NCBI RefSeq assembly: GCF_029784135.1
Contig: NC_073745.1
Span: 41,062,420-41,126,419 of the forward strand
From: Toxorhynchites rutilus septentrionalis
Taxonomy: Eukaryota > Arthropoda > Insecta > Diptera > Culicidae
Length of the DNA: 64,000 bases
Reading direction: 5' to 3'
The position numbers and the translations under genes were made by a program. Positions 11,433 to 22,910 of the stretch are shown here, piece after piece (the first letter of the stretch is position 1; every line of letters starts with the position of its first letter). Below the pieces are notes generated by a model that saw only the letters and a list, made by a program, of their open reading frames with translations, searched no databases and had not been told where the DNA came from.

Positions 11433-12365
11433 CAGGGTGGGTCATTAAAGTGGAAGCATCTGGAAACCCCATAACTTTTGACAGAGATGTCAGATTAACA
11501 AATGTCATATCGCGTTGGAAGCGTCATTTCAGTACAATTTTAACCATGGAACAATACACAACTAAACAACGCGCTGAAATTGTTCAGCTGTACATTCAAA
11601 ATAACTTCTCAATTGTGTTAACTAAACGTGCGTTAACTAAAAATAAAAATAAAGTTAAAACATCGCCTGGAGACAACACTATACGTCGATTATATGCCAA
11701 ATTTATATCGTCTGGTAGTGTTGGTAATGCCAGTCATCTGTCCAGACAACGACCAAGACGTTTCGACGAGAATATTGATGCCGTTCGAGCCAGTGTTGCA
11801 GAGACTCCATCGACATCAGGTCGCCATCGTTCGCAAGAGTTAGGCATCGCTCGAACCACTCTCCGACGCATAATGAATTGGACAATTACTGGTTCCAACA
11901 GGACGGCGCTACATGCCATACAGCGGCTGCCACGACCAAATTATTGCGCGAAATGTTCCCCGGAAGATTAATATCGAAAAACGGCGATTATGACTGGCCA
12001 CCGAGATCACCTGATTTGACGCCTCCTGACATTTTTATGTGGATATTTAAAATCCAAGGTATACACTGGTAAACTAAGGACCCTGGCTGCGCTGAAAGAC
12101 AATATCCGACAAGAAATTGCTGCCATATCGGCCGAAACATTGGGCAAAGTGATGGAAAATGCCGAAAAAAGGGCACATTTTGCGGTCAAGGCCAGAGGCG
12201 GTCAAGGCCAGAGGCGGTCATTTACGAGATATCATAATCAAAAAGTAGTTAGAACAAATCTCCTTGGACCAAAATAAATGAATTTCAAAAAAAAAAATTA
12301 TAAATTCCACTTCTTTACTTTGCTATTGCAAGAACAAATCCTTCCACTTTAAATGGCCCACCCTG
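11433..12365 (+). mobile_element. Tc1/mariner-superfamily element, internally deleted, complete ends
   Basis: The ends are inverted repeats: left CAGGGTGGGTCATTAAAGTG (from 11433) and right, reverse complemented, CAGGGTGGGCCATTTAAAGTG allowing one extra base. TA target copies lie on both sides (11431-11432 and 12366-12367). The 933-bp element encodes both ends of a transposase but lacks the middle, so it is non-autonomous. It lies between two R1-type ends and is probably a later insertion. Confidence 0.85.
11546..12240 (+). pseudogene. Tc1/mariner transposase lacking its first catalytic region
   Basis: From the ATG at 11546 the product begins MEQYTTKQRAEIVQLYIQNN, then GDNTIRRLYAKFISSGSV and IDAVRASVAETPSTS, ending the DNA-binding half with LGIARTTLRRIM at about 11875. 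The next residues, read in another frame, are NYWFQQDGATCHTA with the second catalytic Asp and then WPPRSPDLTPPD with the third. About half of an ordinary transposase, including the first catalytic Asp, is missing between them, so an internal deletion joined the parts. A further one-base shift near 12035 moves the C-terminus (SKVYTGKLRTLAALKDN, IRQEIAAIS) into a third frame. A 16-bp tandem duplication (GGTCAAGGCCAGAGGC) lies at about 12184-12217. Recently degraded but certainly non-functional. Confidence 0.85.
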
Positions 12366-12605
12366 TAGCTGAAGATGAATACAAAAAAAAACATGATACT
12401 CGTGTCCTGATTGCCAGTTTTTAGTTCTTTTTCTAGACACTCGCTGCCAACACGATTCTATACATGTTCCACTACCATCATTATCTACCTTTGATAATGC
12501 ATAATATAATATTAACAATGTATACGTGCGATACACAAAATGATGTACATTTCTCTTCTGCCCGTCAGTGCCCAGAATGCTTCTAAGGGGAAAAACAGGA
12601 AGTTG
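12366..12605. other. Spacer between the Tc1/mariner element and R1 copy B
   Basis: Non-coding AT-rich sequence without recognised features; it may be pre-insertion flanking DNA. Confidence 0.4.
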
Positions 12606-13104
12606 TTTATATGTGGTATAACAGCAAGGTTGACGTAGTACCATAGTTAGTTTAGTGATCATTTGTTTGAAGTTGAAACTGAATCAATTCTCAATTAATT
12701 AATTATTGATTATTTCGGGGGATTCGAAACGAGAGCGTCACGTTGGAAGCACTAGGTTTTGAGTTTCAATACCTCCTTGTCGACTGAATGAAGTGACATG
12801 ATTATCACTTCATTCGAAAGATAAAATGTCCATGAGTTATATGCCTTGCAAGAAAACTACTGATAGAGTCGAATGAACTGAAGAAGTTTCAAATCTCTAT
12901 AACTTAAGACGACAACAACAAATCATTGAAATCACAAAAATTGTACAACTTGTATGTAGCGAAGGCAAATTATCCAGCAAAAGAATTAATCATGCAAAAT
13001 GGATGCAAAATTTATTTCTCCGCTTTTCTATGTTTGCCCTAATAAAGAATGCATTGCTTGTCACTAATTCTCAAACAGCTTGCAGTATTATGTATATTTT
13101 TTAT

Positions 13105-13760
13105 TTTTTTTCTTTCGCTTCAACACAATTCTAAGTTCTAAGCAGAACTGGTAGATTATTTGTCAGCAACGATGACATCTTTTCGACACTTGACACTCGT
13201 CGGCAATCGATGCTGACTCGATAATCACCTAACGAAAAGAGTTGCATGTGTGTGCGTGTCGCGGTTGTCCTCAATGCCTCAAGTCTTAACGATGCTGGTG
13301 CTTTCTTAGTCACTTTCTTCGTGGTACCATTCTTCTCTCCGATGTATCCCCTTTTGGCCTCAGGGGGAATTTTTAATATCTTCTTGTCCGCCGATTTTCT
13401 TCGGCCCTCTTGAGCTTCCTCACAGTTCGAAAAATACTGAATATTTTATGCCACCATTACAAAACCAAATGTATTTGGTCGCAGTATTAAATTACGAATG
13501 GGAAACCAAGTAAACTCTTTCGCCTTAACGTAATTCAAAGTTATAAAAACAGAACTGGAATATCATTTGTTTTGTTAGCAGATGATGACATCTTTCCGGT
13601 TTCTTCTCCTTGACGCTCGACGCCTGTTGGCAATCAATGCTGACTCGATGATCACCAAACGAAAAGGGTTGCGCGCATGTGTGTGTGTGTGTGGCGACTG
13701 TCTTCAATGCCTCAAGCCTTTTCATTGCGGGTGCTTTCTTGGTCGCCTTCTTAGTGGTAT
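13105..13760 (-). repeat. Direct duplication with lysine-rich ORF remnants
   Basis: Minus-strand segments at about 13105-13335 and 13515-13760 are diverged direct copies. One reads IGEKNGTTKKVTKKAPASLR then LEALRTTATRTHMQLFS; the other TGEKKNTTKKATKKAPAMKR then LEALKTVATHTH. Each then continues through RVSIDCRRVSSV-like sequence. Upstream on the same strand, 14021-13722 is open and basic (VRKILKEIHSVINEQRLEIS). I do not recognise the product. The Lys/Thr-rich tail is vaguely histone-like, but no histone fold motif is secure, and frames do not join. Confidence 0.5.
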
Positions 13761-14037
13761 TCTTCTTTTCTCCGGTGGATTCTCTTTTTTCCTGAGGGCC
13801 AAAAGGGTCTTTAGGGTCTTCAGTGAACTCGACACACCAATGAATTTTGTGAAGACAAACAGGCTCTTGGTGACACCGTTCATCAGTGATTTCATGATTA
13901 ATGAAATCTCTAATCGCTGTTCATTTATAACTGAGTGGATTTCCTTGAGGATTTTCCTCACACTCATTGGTTTAGAAGTCTGTGTTAGGGAAACACACAG
14001 ATTCCAGCGATCGTACATCAACCGCTACGCAATCATC

Positions 14038-14073
14038 AGTGAGTGGATTTCCGAGCGGGCACCCGCTTATATA
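14038..14073 (-). promoter_or_regulatory. TATA box plus initiator-like site inside R1 copy B
   Basis: On the minus strand, TATATAAG starts at 14073 and TCACTG lies with its A at 14040, 33 bp downstream. This is the inverted counterpart of the promoter at 6228-6263, with the same GCCCGCTCGGAAATCCACTC spacer block. Confidence 0.45.
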
Positions 14074-14499
14074 CAGATTTGTTTGATTTCAACGGCCTGT
14101 TTTAAAAGCAATTCTGCAGGTTTTTACAAAAAAAATTGGATCAATAAGTAACAAGCGTATAACGCGTGGACATTTTATCTTTCGAATGAAGTGTTTATCA
14201 TACCATTTCGTCCAGTTGTTTAGGAGGTATTAACGCTCAAAATCTTGTTGCTCCGGCGTAATGCTCCCGTTTTCGAAACTTTGAACTTATACCCAGTTTG
14301 GAAATTAACTACGTCAAAATTTGCAAACTGGTAGCAAAAGAGATTGGAAAAGATGCGCATGATATTTATAATACTTTTACTACCAACTAATAATTCGTCG
14401 GTCGCTGTACAATTATGCCTGGATTTTCGAACAGCTGCCCATAATAATAGATTTATGTTATTTCAGTAGTTTGCTTTTAATGTCGTTCATAAGTTATTG

Positions 14500-14650
14500 A
14501 AACAAGTTTTGAGTCAATAACTGATAAATGTCATTCGTAGACTTCTTTTGAGAGCAGAGATGCCTCAAATGTAATGCTCTAGTTTTCGAAATGTTGAACT
14601 TACACCCCAGTACAGTAATGAAAGACAAAAGTCTTACATCAAAAGAGTAA
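14500..14650 (-). repeat. R1 leader-like fragment
   Basis: The reverse complement of about 14640-14560 (GTAAGTTCAACATTTCGAAAAC then AGAGCATTACATTTGAGGC) is a diverged copy of the R1 leader seen at 6010-6050. It lies just beyond the end of copy B. Confidence 0.5.
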
Positions 14651-14659
14651 ATAATCTGC

Positions 14660-17390
14660 AAATATAAATGCAGTAGGTTCATTATTAAGTGACGATTTAT
14701 CAGTTAGACTTAATTTGAATGTACCGAAAATCGTAAAAACATAAGGAATATATTTATTACTACGTGTTAAGCGTTGAGCTTAAAACAGCGTTTTATGCTT
14801 CTTGAAGAACGATAAAGTGATTCTTCCTCAAGACAAAGCTGTCGTCAAGAGAAAAAATGACAAAATGCACTTTTATTTGGTGGATTGATTCACATTGGCA
14901 TTCAGCCACATTTTTCCGGTTGATTAGCATTAAATTTGGCCTGCACTAAGTTAGATCTTCATCGAACGAAGAGTCGCTATTTCAATTTTGCAGTCTTCCA
15001 TGAATCTCAATAGTACGTGAGTTCCGTCGGAATGACAGGAATACAGTCTCTATTGATAGCAAGCTTTGGTCATCATGTCCCGAAAAGTTCCCCGGGGCTA
15101 TATTGGCTATCAAACAAGAGACGAAAACTGCACACCACAAGCGAATTCAGTAAGCTTCCTGCATTGCTGCATTTAGAGGGTCAATTACGCAGTGTAACTA
15201 CGTTAAAGCTCTGACGTCTGATGCCGAACAAGTTTCCGGCAATGATCCAAAACCATTCAATTATGCCCTTCCAGCAAGAGCAACCATAGTGTCACTAAAA
15301 TGTTGCAAACATTAACTTCGTTACATAAATCCAGTCTTTGCCAGGGCCCAAAACCGACCAACCAGTGCTGGTACCGACATAAACAGGCGGAAATTCGTCC
15401 GGAATCACACACGACAAGGTTCATGAAGGAACATTGCGATGGCCGATTTTTTTCCTATGCTGCCCCCTCAATGACGTGAAGAACTTGTGTCCTTGTGTGT
15501 GCGATACACACATACACACACACACGTATGCGTTAAAATTGAATTGAAAGAGAAAAGGAACATTCACTTACGTGACAGCAAATCCGGACCCGTCCGGGTG
15601 GAGCGATCCAGGAGGGAGCTGCTGGTGGGGGCAAAACGGCAGCACACATATATGAAGCAGGGATTTTTATGTGCTTTATCATCATCATCACATCAAGGTA
15701 TATCGCGTCGCATCTCGCACGTTTATGTATATGAGTGGATGACAGACGTCGGTTCCACCGGATTGACGGGACCGCGTAACCATAGCGACTGGCTATGTGA
15801 GGGAAGATGCTGGTTGGCAGTGTATCATTTCACAATTAAATGCTCTTTGTTTCAGACTCGAAGCGTGCGGAGTGCGGGGTGGAGAAATATGGTGATGTGC
15901 CTGGTGGTGTTTTATGCTTCTCGGCGACTGTTTCTATTTGCGCTTGTGAGTGTTCCTTCGGAGGATCGTCACCGGTGTTGGTGTTGGTGCAGCAAAAAAG
16001 CTCGTTGACGTTTCATTGACCATTTCGGTGAAATTCACAAACAATCAGTAAGTCAATTATCTAATCGAGAGCATCGGGGAAATTCCCACGCTCGGAATTC
16101 TTCCCAAGGTTCCCACGATTTCTTCCAAAATCAATCAATTTTCAGTTAAAAAACTCAGAACAAAAAAAAACTTGAAACTAAGTTGATCGAACCTTGTGCG
16201 TCTAGTGCGTTTTTGGGGCCTGATGGAAAACTTTTTCAAAAATTAACATATTGTTTTTTGATTGGCTGCCCCCAATGCTGTGCAACATTCCAAGCGCAAT
16301 CATAAACGCTCATCAGCACGAAACCGGTTCGTGGCATGCAAATTTTGATGCGGTATTTGTTCGCCGTTTTTCCGAATCATCTCCTTTGATAGTTGGTGTG
16401 CGAAATTTCGCTTTTTTGTTTCTCCGGTAATTACATGGGCTGGAGATTGCATGCTATCTCGGGCAAGTGGTTTGCATTTTTTGCTTCATCTACTAGTGGA
16501 GGTGAGAAGATTAATGTACTAAAGTAGGATAGTGAATAAAAAAACACCTTTGCTGTGACAGTAACGAATTCATTCAATCATTCCCAGCCACCGAAGCCGG
16601 TATTTGGCTGGAGCTAGTATTTCATACTTGTAGCTGTGAATTTTCCGCTCTCCACCAAATTAACACCTGCTGCAAGCCGCCACCATTGCTGCGGGGAGGT
16701 GCAAATTTCTCACATCCACAGTTGGCAAAGTGCCGTGTGGCACATTTTGTTTCAATTTGATTAATGAGCTCGCACTACGGCGATTACTGTCGCGGATTAA
16801 AACTAGCCACAACTTGTAGGTGTGCCCACTCGGCGGAATGAGAGGGTACTTTTTCGGGGTGCTGCTCAATCCATTTTGAATTTTATTCGGTTTGACGCGA
16901 CGGTGCTAACCCCAAAGGTGGTGGGGAGTTGTTGGAGGGAAACTACAATAAATTGCACATTTAATGACCGACTGTGTAATTATTTTCTAAACTCTGAAAA
17001 AGCGGGCGCAAATTAATGGACGGCGTTGCATTCGTACGTTATTATTGGAAAACCATCCGTCGTGGGTGCGTTGGGGTGTACGTGTGAGTACAGGATTTAA
17101 GCAAACGCGGGGAAACCTTTGAAAACTAACGAGCGGTGACTGGTCGTTGTCGTGCCGTTAAGTGGTTAACACCGTCAGCTCCCCGCTGTTTGCCGGGTGT
17201 GTTTGAATCACGTGATGTATGAGAAGATGCTGGGGTAGTTTAGGTGTGGCGTTGGGAAAGAATTGGAAATATAGCGACAGAATGGCATTATAGTGTACCT
17301 AACCACCATGGAAACATTTATTGCACACTGAAACCTCAATATGGCTAATTTAGTTTCATTTGCTTGATTAATTCCCGAGTAATGTAGAAA
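14660..17390. other. Repeat-poor, GC-richer block, no assignable gene
   Basis: Probably single-copy host DNA. It holds a short (CA)n tract at about 15503-15527 and several open stretches, the longest at 15487-16008 (+, 173 codons, beginning in the CA repeat). None shows a domain, and composition explains them. I cannot exclude small exons. Confidence 0.4.
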
Positions 17391-17393
17391 TTT

Positions 17394-17582
17394 GTGTTTA
17401 ATTTGTATGGCTGCCCCCCCCCCCCCTTAGAGAGGGGGGAGGGGTCTCAAATTATCACGAAAACCTTCCCCGGCCCCAAAGACCCCTACATACCAATTTT
17501 CGTGTTGATCGGTTCAGTAGTTTCCGAGTCCATAAGAATCAGACTGACAGACAGACAGACAGAAATCCATTTTTATATATAT
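17394..17582 (+). repeat. Retroposon or Helitron-related 3' end
   Basis: TTTGTATGGCTGCCCCC, then a poly-C tract and TTAGAGAGGGGGG, resembles the reverse complement of the minisatellite unit at 34.8-35.3 kb. It is followed by TTGATCGGTTCAGTAGTTTC and a (GACA)n run ending TTTTTATATATATAG, an arrangement common at insect RTE-like and Helitron-related repeat tails. Class not settled. Confidence 0.5.
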
Positions 17583-17789
17583 AGAAATGCTAGAGCCAAT
17601 ATGAGCGAGCGAAACAGGAGACACATTTAAATGGAAGCATATGAAAGCTTTTCGTATAGTTCGTTTCCGAATACACAGCCCAGACAGAGAAAGATATATT
17701 CTCGTTCATGTTCTTCTTTATCCTGTTAGAAAACACTTTCCAACTTCATTTTATGATGAGGTGTACTATTATCACGCTTCTATATAACA

Positions 17790-17885
17790 GCGCTGGCAGC
17801 TATATGGATATGGTCGTGTGAAATGTCTTTGCATTCCAGCCGGCCTTGGTTCAATCCCCATTGACGTTGTATGGACTTTTTTATT
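17790..17885 (+). repeat. tRNA-like SINE head fragment
   Basis: TGGCAGCTATATGG resembles a polymerase III A box, and CCTTGGTTCAATCCCC about 55 bp downstream resembles a B box (GGTTCRANYCC). No poly-A tail or target duplication was found. Confidence 0.45.
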
Positions 17886-18153
17886 GCACAATCCCAAATG
17901 AACTGAGAAAAGAAAACAGAAAGAGATGTCTGCTCGCATACATACAAACCATTTTTAAGCTTTTAAAACAGCTCATTATTTGTGCCTTTGACCCTTCAGC
18001 ACACGAAATGGCATAATTTCTGCCAAAGATGAAATGTTTTCAGCCAACGCTAGTTTGGGTGTAGGGGCGCTGAACTGACTGGGACTGACAGTTACAAAAT
18101 AAGAAAATGAAAATATATACGGTTTGTTCTCGGATATTTTACGAAATGTGACA

Positions 18154-18779
18154 ACCGTTCTGAATCATATTTCGGACGCTTAAGGCATATGATGCAGAAA
18201 ACAGATCTATACTTTATGCACAGGTATTATTTGGTTGATGTTTTTAATAAATTAGTTCAATATGCTTTTAAGCTTTCTACTTTGGTACCTATTTGATTGA
18301 AAACATAAAAAAAATCATCGAATAAAATGCTTTTCAAATCAAGCGAATAACAATCAAACTTCGGACAGATTGAATTCATATTTCGGAAACTTGATTTTGT
18401 AATTCTTTGGACGAAAATTACATTACACTTGATTATATTTTATAGTCAACTGCGAAACACTTACCAAGCAATCACAGTAAACTGTTAACGATGATGAGAA
18501 CTGATGAAACACGGGAGAAATTTTAAATATTTATAAACGGGTAAATTCTACGTGCTTACGCTAAGGAAACGTCAAACACTAACGATAATGAGTAGTGTTG
18601 TAAGATTTCTGTCGATTATGTTATAATTTAAATGTAGTTCTCATGTGAAATGATACTGAAACCAAGGGATTACTCTAAAGAAGCAATTGTGATATCAATT
18701 TGATAGTTATATCATCAGTGCATTAAGCATTTCAAGATATTGGAACAAAGTGTCCGAAATATGATTCAGGACGGTACTT
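18154..18779. mobile_element. MITE with about 25-bp terminal inverted repeats
   Basis: The left end CCGTTCTGAATCATATTTCG (then GAC) is matched by the reverse complement of the right end, CCGTCCTGAATCATATTTCG (then GAC). Related words (CATATTTCGGAAAC) recur inside. AT-rich and non-coding; superfamily not assigned. Confidence 0.65.
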
Positions 18780-18784
18780 TCTAG

Positions 18785-19800
18785 TAGAATTTCTGACTAT
18801 TTCCTATTCATACCACCAATATCTTTGGGAAATGGGACCGATACTGATATTGTGCAATCGCTCTTGATGCGGTCTGAATGAAAAGCCCGGCAAGAAAAAA
18901 TCGGGGCTCAACGTGTTAACTATGTGGATCATCAATTGAATACCTATTTGGTCAACAGGCAACTCACTGTGAGACATAAATCATTGCAGAGCTAAGTCTA
19001 CACAAGTTGCTCAAGTGTTCCTCAAACAAACAATTTTTTTATTAGTTAATGTTAATGATGTTCGGCTACTCATCCCACATGGTTGTCGAATCGTGTATGC
19101 GATGATCTTAAGCTTTGTTTCACCGATAGATCCGCTGAAGATTGCTAGGAACTGCATCGAATCATTAGCCAGTTTGAAAGGTGGTGCTGTATTAGTCATC
19201 CGATTATCAGCAGTATTTACAAGGAATAAAACCACTAATAGTCTTGGTTTATTAAATTGGTGGATACCCGATCGAGAAATTTTGCATGATGAAAGAAAAA
19301 AAAGATTTCGAATTCTTCTAGCTACTAGAACTACTGTTTGGCGACATGGATTCTTCCCATATTCTTGGGCAGGTCAATACAAACATACTAGGTGTATTTT
19401 TGCTATTGTCGAATGATCAAACTATGGGGAAAACTAATCGGTTCATGCCATGTGTCGCGATTACAACTATGTGTTTCATTTGTTTTGCCTTTCTTGTTCC
19501 ATTTGTCTACATTGCAATAATCATTGCATTACATCTAACGATTTGAAAACTCACTAACAACAAGTTTTCAAATCTTTAGATTTAATAATCTCGCAAATTC
19601 ATCAAGAAATGGATGAAAAATATAGCAGTCACAATTGCCCGAAATACGCAACCCTACGTCAACAAAAAAATATGTTATACGAATTTGTGAATAGCCATTA
19701 CACAGTTCTTACAGCTGTATTCATATATCGAACAAAACTTAGAACATTTTATTGACAAAATTTGAACATTTATTGCAAAAAAAAAGTTCTATCCCTCGTC
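18785..19800. other. Non-coding; one unassigned ORF
   Basis: An ORF at 19015-19416 (+, 133 codons) starts inside an AT-rich region and has no motif I recognise. It is more likely chance than a gene. Nothing else was seen. Confidence 0.35.
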
Positions 19801-20066
19801 CGAAGAATTACAGTGGTAGACATTCGTTTAGCCGCACCCTATTTTTCCTCAATATTTTCAAAAATAAGTCAATTCTTTGTACAGTCTTGCTCATATAAGA
19901 CGTTTATTGTTTATTTTCATCGAATTCATCCTAAAAAAAGTATAAATGTACTTTTTGTTTTCTAAGTAATTCAAATATGTGGAATCAGGGTGGACATTTG
20001 TTTAGCCGCATCCTAAAATTTCAATAAAAGAAAATTTGTGCGGTAAGTTTCCAGTCCAATCGGTGG

Positions 20067-20700
20067 CTAATATTTAGTATGTCCACCTCCATTTCGGATC
20101 ACTTTGAAAACTCGATTTGGCATCGAGTCAGACAGCTTTCAAAGTGTTGCCATATTGATTATAGCCCAACATTCCTGGGAAGCTTGCTGGGGAGACACTG
20201 TCAAACTTCCGCCCCAAAAGTTTCGCTCCGATCTCACGACATGCCGTTGACTTAAATTGTACCAATAGCAACTGTAACAGCCCGGACCATCCAAATTGAA
20301 CTTTTTTCGCCGGAAAATACAAAACTTTCTCCATTCTAGTTTCCATTCCATGTATTGCCGGGCGAAAATGAGATGGTTCTGGTTATGGGTGGCGGTCACT
20401 TTCGGCTTCTCTTGAGGTTTCTTCCACATGATGTTTGGTGACTCATTCAAGATGCGCGCAATATGCTTCTTCGTTACTGGAACAACCGATTCTGCCTCAA
20501 TGTATGAGCAGAACATCGTTTCCTGGTTGCTTCGTGTCTTATTCGACCTTTAAGACGCAAAGTAACTTTGGTGTTCCCATTTGTTGGTCGTTATATCCCC
20601 TATTTCTTGCACTATTTAAAGAAATTCCGTACCACTTTCTCAGATAGATCAATTTTATTATTTTCCGCCCCTCTTCCGTCAATAGAATACCTTTCGCCAT
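20067..20700 (-). pseudogene. Tc3-like transposase, internally deleted
   Basis: The minus strand starts MAKGILLTEEGRKIIKLIYL (ATG at 20700), the N-terminal HTH of Tc3-like transposases. It continues in another frame with KKHIARILNESPNIMWKK, NHLIFARQYMEW and KKFNLDGPGCYSCYWYN. The family's usual F-S-D-E-K-K-F, which carries the first catalytic Asp, reads FRRKKF here; the neighbouring frame would give F-S-G-E-K, so the Asp codon is changed and the A-run after it is shifted. Most of the catalytic core, including the second Asp and the Glu, is deleted. The C-terminal end (DSMPNRVFKVIRNGGGHTKY) is present in yet another frame and stops at 20067. Non-functional. Confidence 0.85.
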
Positions 20701-20762
20701 TCCTTTAAATTCTACGTAAATCACTAATCTGACAAACTTCTTACGTTGCACATCTAATATTT

Positions 20763-20789
20763 ATCTTGTAAATTGAAAATTTACAAGAT
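20763..20789. repeat. 12-bp perfect hairpin
   Basis: ATCTTGTAAATT, loop GAA, AATTTACAAGAT. It lies in the non-coding leader of the Tc3-like element. Confidence 0.7.
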
Positions 20790-21110
20790 ATTGTAAATTT
20801 GGAAAGAACGACGCTTGAATGTTTATATCCACCGATGCCGCCTTGTGTGTGTGTGTGTGATTGTGACGCACGACCTTTCAATAATAGTGACTTAAATATA
20901 CTATCACTACAGCAAATAAGTATCCCGATAAAAAGAACATTCCTAGTTGTTTTGTAAGTGTTTCAAGTTTTTTTTTCAAGTGCGGCTAAACGAATGTCTA
21001 TCACTGTACAGGTCTTTCGAAACAATCCACGAATCTTTCTCATTTTTGGTTTCTTTGTAATAACGAAAGTGCTGTTAAACCAGGCCATATGGCACTTATC
21101 AGAACAAACG

Positions 21111-21290
21111 ATATTCGGAAGGTTTTTTTTTCTATATTTAGTGACTTTCAGCATTTTTTGGCTGGTTCGTCACTTTTACTTCCATATTTGGAAGAATGTC
21201 GGGTGTGAGAATTAAAACTCGTGACCTCTAGCGGGAGAGGTACGGATGTTACCACTACGCCAGATCGCCACCGCCTAATATTCGGAAGGT
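21111..21290 (-). mobile_element. tRNA-derived SINE with 13-bp target duplication
   Basis: The SINE body is 21124-21277 on the minus strand: GGCGATCTGGCGTAGTGGTAAC (A-box region; the first 20 bases suffice to identify it), then GTCACGAGTTTTAATTCTC (B-box region), then a conserved core and an A-rich tail, seen here as poly-T at left. ATATTCGGAAGGT duplicates at 21111-21123 and 21278-21290. Two further copies lie at 54429 and 55723. Confidence 0.9.
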
Positions 21291-22910
21291 GCTATAACAG
21301 GAAAATATGGCGATTTCAGTAGGACGCCTCATTAAATTGTTTCCAGTTATGTTTGAACGACTTGAGCAGCATGTGCCCGATCGTTGTCGTGTTGCTAAAT
21401 TACCTTATTGTGATTTTACTCATTTCGAAGCCATTTTTCATCCAACAAACGCATGGGTTGTGTTCGGTAGCGAGTTCCTGAGAAGATCTGCTTTCAACAG
21501 TTTATAATATACAACACAACATGAGTTTCTCCATTTCGTCTGGAATCCAGATACCGTGTGGGTTATTTTCAAAGCTACGATACGGGCTCACTTGAATCCT
21601 CATTCAAGTACTTGTTACATTTAAGCTTCTTGTCTCTGACACTGAATACGCTTCGTGTCTTCGATACTAAAATCTCTACTTCTGGAGCGTTGAAACAATT
21701 CGCGACGAGTTTCCTAATTAGTATCGGTTTCACCATAGGTATCAACAATCACCCGAAGTGCTCCACCCGTTGATTATTTCGAATTGTATCCGAAAAGCAA
21801 TATTTCCCGCAAATGGCTTTTTGTTGGCTCGAAAGCTTGCATTATTTTCAAGTACTCTGTCTCACATCGTAACGTTTTAGATGCAACATTTTTGACTAAA
21901 AATTACTTGCCTGCAATGCTCACTGAAAAGGGCAGGTTTCTGTTTCAAGACCTGATAGATATTTTCATGTTTAAAATCTAATTTGACGAAAACTTATTAG
22001 ATTCTGATGACATTCTATGATGTAATACAGGGTTGTTCAGATGTTTTTCTCGGTAGAGCTCTTTCCAAGGTCATTAAAGAAAAAAGTGTGTTATTTTTAT
22101 TAAAATTTAAGTTTGTTCTTCAAAGTGAGTCTATGATTTCATCGATTACGCGGAGTACTTGCAGAGCATCGTGGAACACCAAATGTTCCGCATAGCACGA
22201 TTGAATAATCCCTGGTGTATAGTTGAAATAGGCAATTTTCAGAATAACCCAATCTATCAACGGCAATTTTTCTGTGGACTACCGGAGTTGGAAAGGTACG
22301 CCATTCACTAAAAGATCTATAAAAGTCTACCAAAATTTTCGCAGATCTACAAATTTGTTGAGATTCTCTACAATCTCTACAAACACTCGAGTTCGGAGTG
22401 TTGAAGTCCGTCAAAAACTCAAATAAAATCCATTAAAATTTTGCTGAAATTTCTGTCAAATTTTGGACTTTTTTTTAGCTTCTACATAATTTTCCCAATG
22501 TTCCTATCGAACACAGCCAATTTATATCCACAAGTAAAATTGTTGAGCTTGTAAATATAAAGACAAGGTATTAATTTTAGCATAAAAAGAATCTGACTTC
22601 ATGCTGGCATATTGGAATTGGAAGGGAAAAGACTAACGTGGCTTGTACAAAAAACATTAAAAAAAAAATAATAGCAAGAAAGTCTTTGACCATCAAGTAT
22701 CCCCTCTTGATCCAATGGATCTCGTTGAATCCAATGACCAAAGGCTTTAACAGTTTGGTTGAAGTCGATGAGCAATTCATTGCATTGCGTTAATACGAAT
22801 CGATTTGGATCATGAATGCTGAAGTTCACAGAACGGTTCGAAGATAATGGAAACAATACTTTCGGAGTGCCTTCGATTTCAAACGTTTCAGGTATTGTAG
22901 TCGAACATTG
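21291..22910. other. Non-coding, no recognised feature
   Basis: Mixed AT-rich DNA. ORFs at 21558-21773 and 21784-21981 (+) show no motif. Repeated ATCTCTACAA / AGATCTAYAAA words at 22310-22385 are low-complexity. Confidence 0.4.

Larger units (their letters stand above)
12610..14325 (-). mobile_element. Repeat family R1, copy B (inverted relative to copy A)
   Basis: The right part, reverse complemented (14290 to 14040), follows copy A nearly base for base: AAGTTCAAAGTTTCGAAAAC, CATTCGAAAGATAAAATGTC, then the TATA block. The left edge carries the outer-end block GGTATAACAGCAAGGTTGACG (about 12615-12635). Unlike copy A it has an additional leader-like block in the opposite orientation at about 12725-12850 (ATTCGAAAGATAAAATGTCC), so leader sequences face each other across the interior. 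The interior has a direct duplication of lysine-rich ORF remnants (separate entry) in place of the six 110-bp units; a single CCTAACACAGACTTCTAAACC remains near 13970-13990. Confidence 0.6.
19811..21006 (-). mobile_element. Tc3-like Tc1/mariner element with both ends
   Basis: The left end CAGTGGTAGACATTCGTTTA (then GCCGCAC) and the reverse complement of the right end, CAGTGATAGACATTCGTTTA (then GCCGCAC), are near-perfect inverted repeats. TA copies flank both (19809-19810, 21007-21008); length is 1196 bp. A second internal copy of the terminal motif (GGTGGACATTTGTTTAGCCG) lies at about 19988, the spaced double binding site that Tc3-type long terminal repeats have; no internal copy was found on the right. 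Confidence 0.85.

Noticed and set aside
13722..14021. Histone H2B-like gene on the minus strand
   Set aside because: A short LK...IH...IM.S..N match is suggestive, but the fold region is not continuous, part of it coincides with duplicated promoter sequence, and downstream residues do not fit a histone.
15487..16008. 173-codon ORF as a host gene
   Set aside because: It begins in a CA repeat (His-Thr run) and has no domain, splice structure or start context to support it.
19015..19416. 133-codon ORF as a transposase or membrane protein
   Set aside because: No catalytic or HTH motif, no terminal repeats around it, and the hydrophobic start is only moderate.
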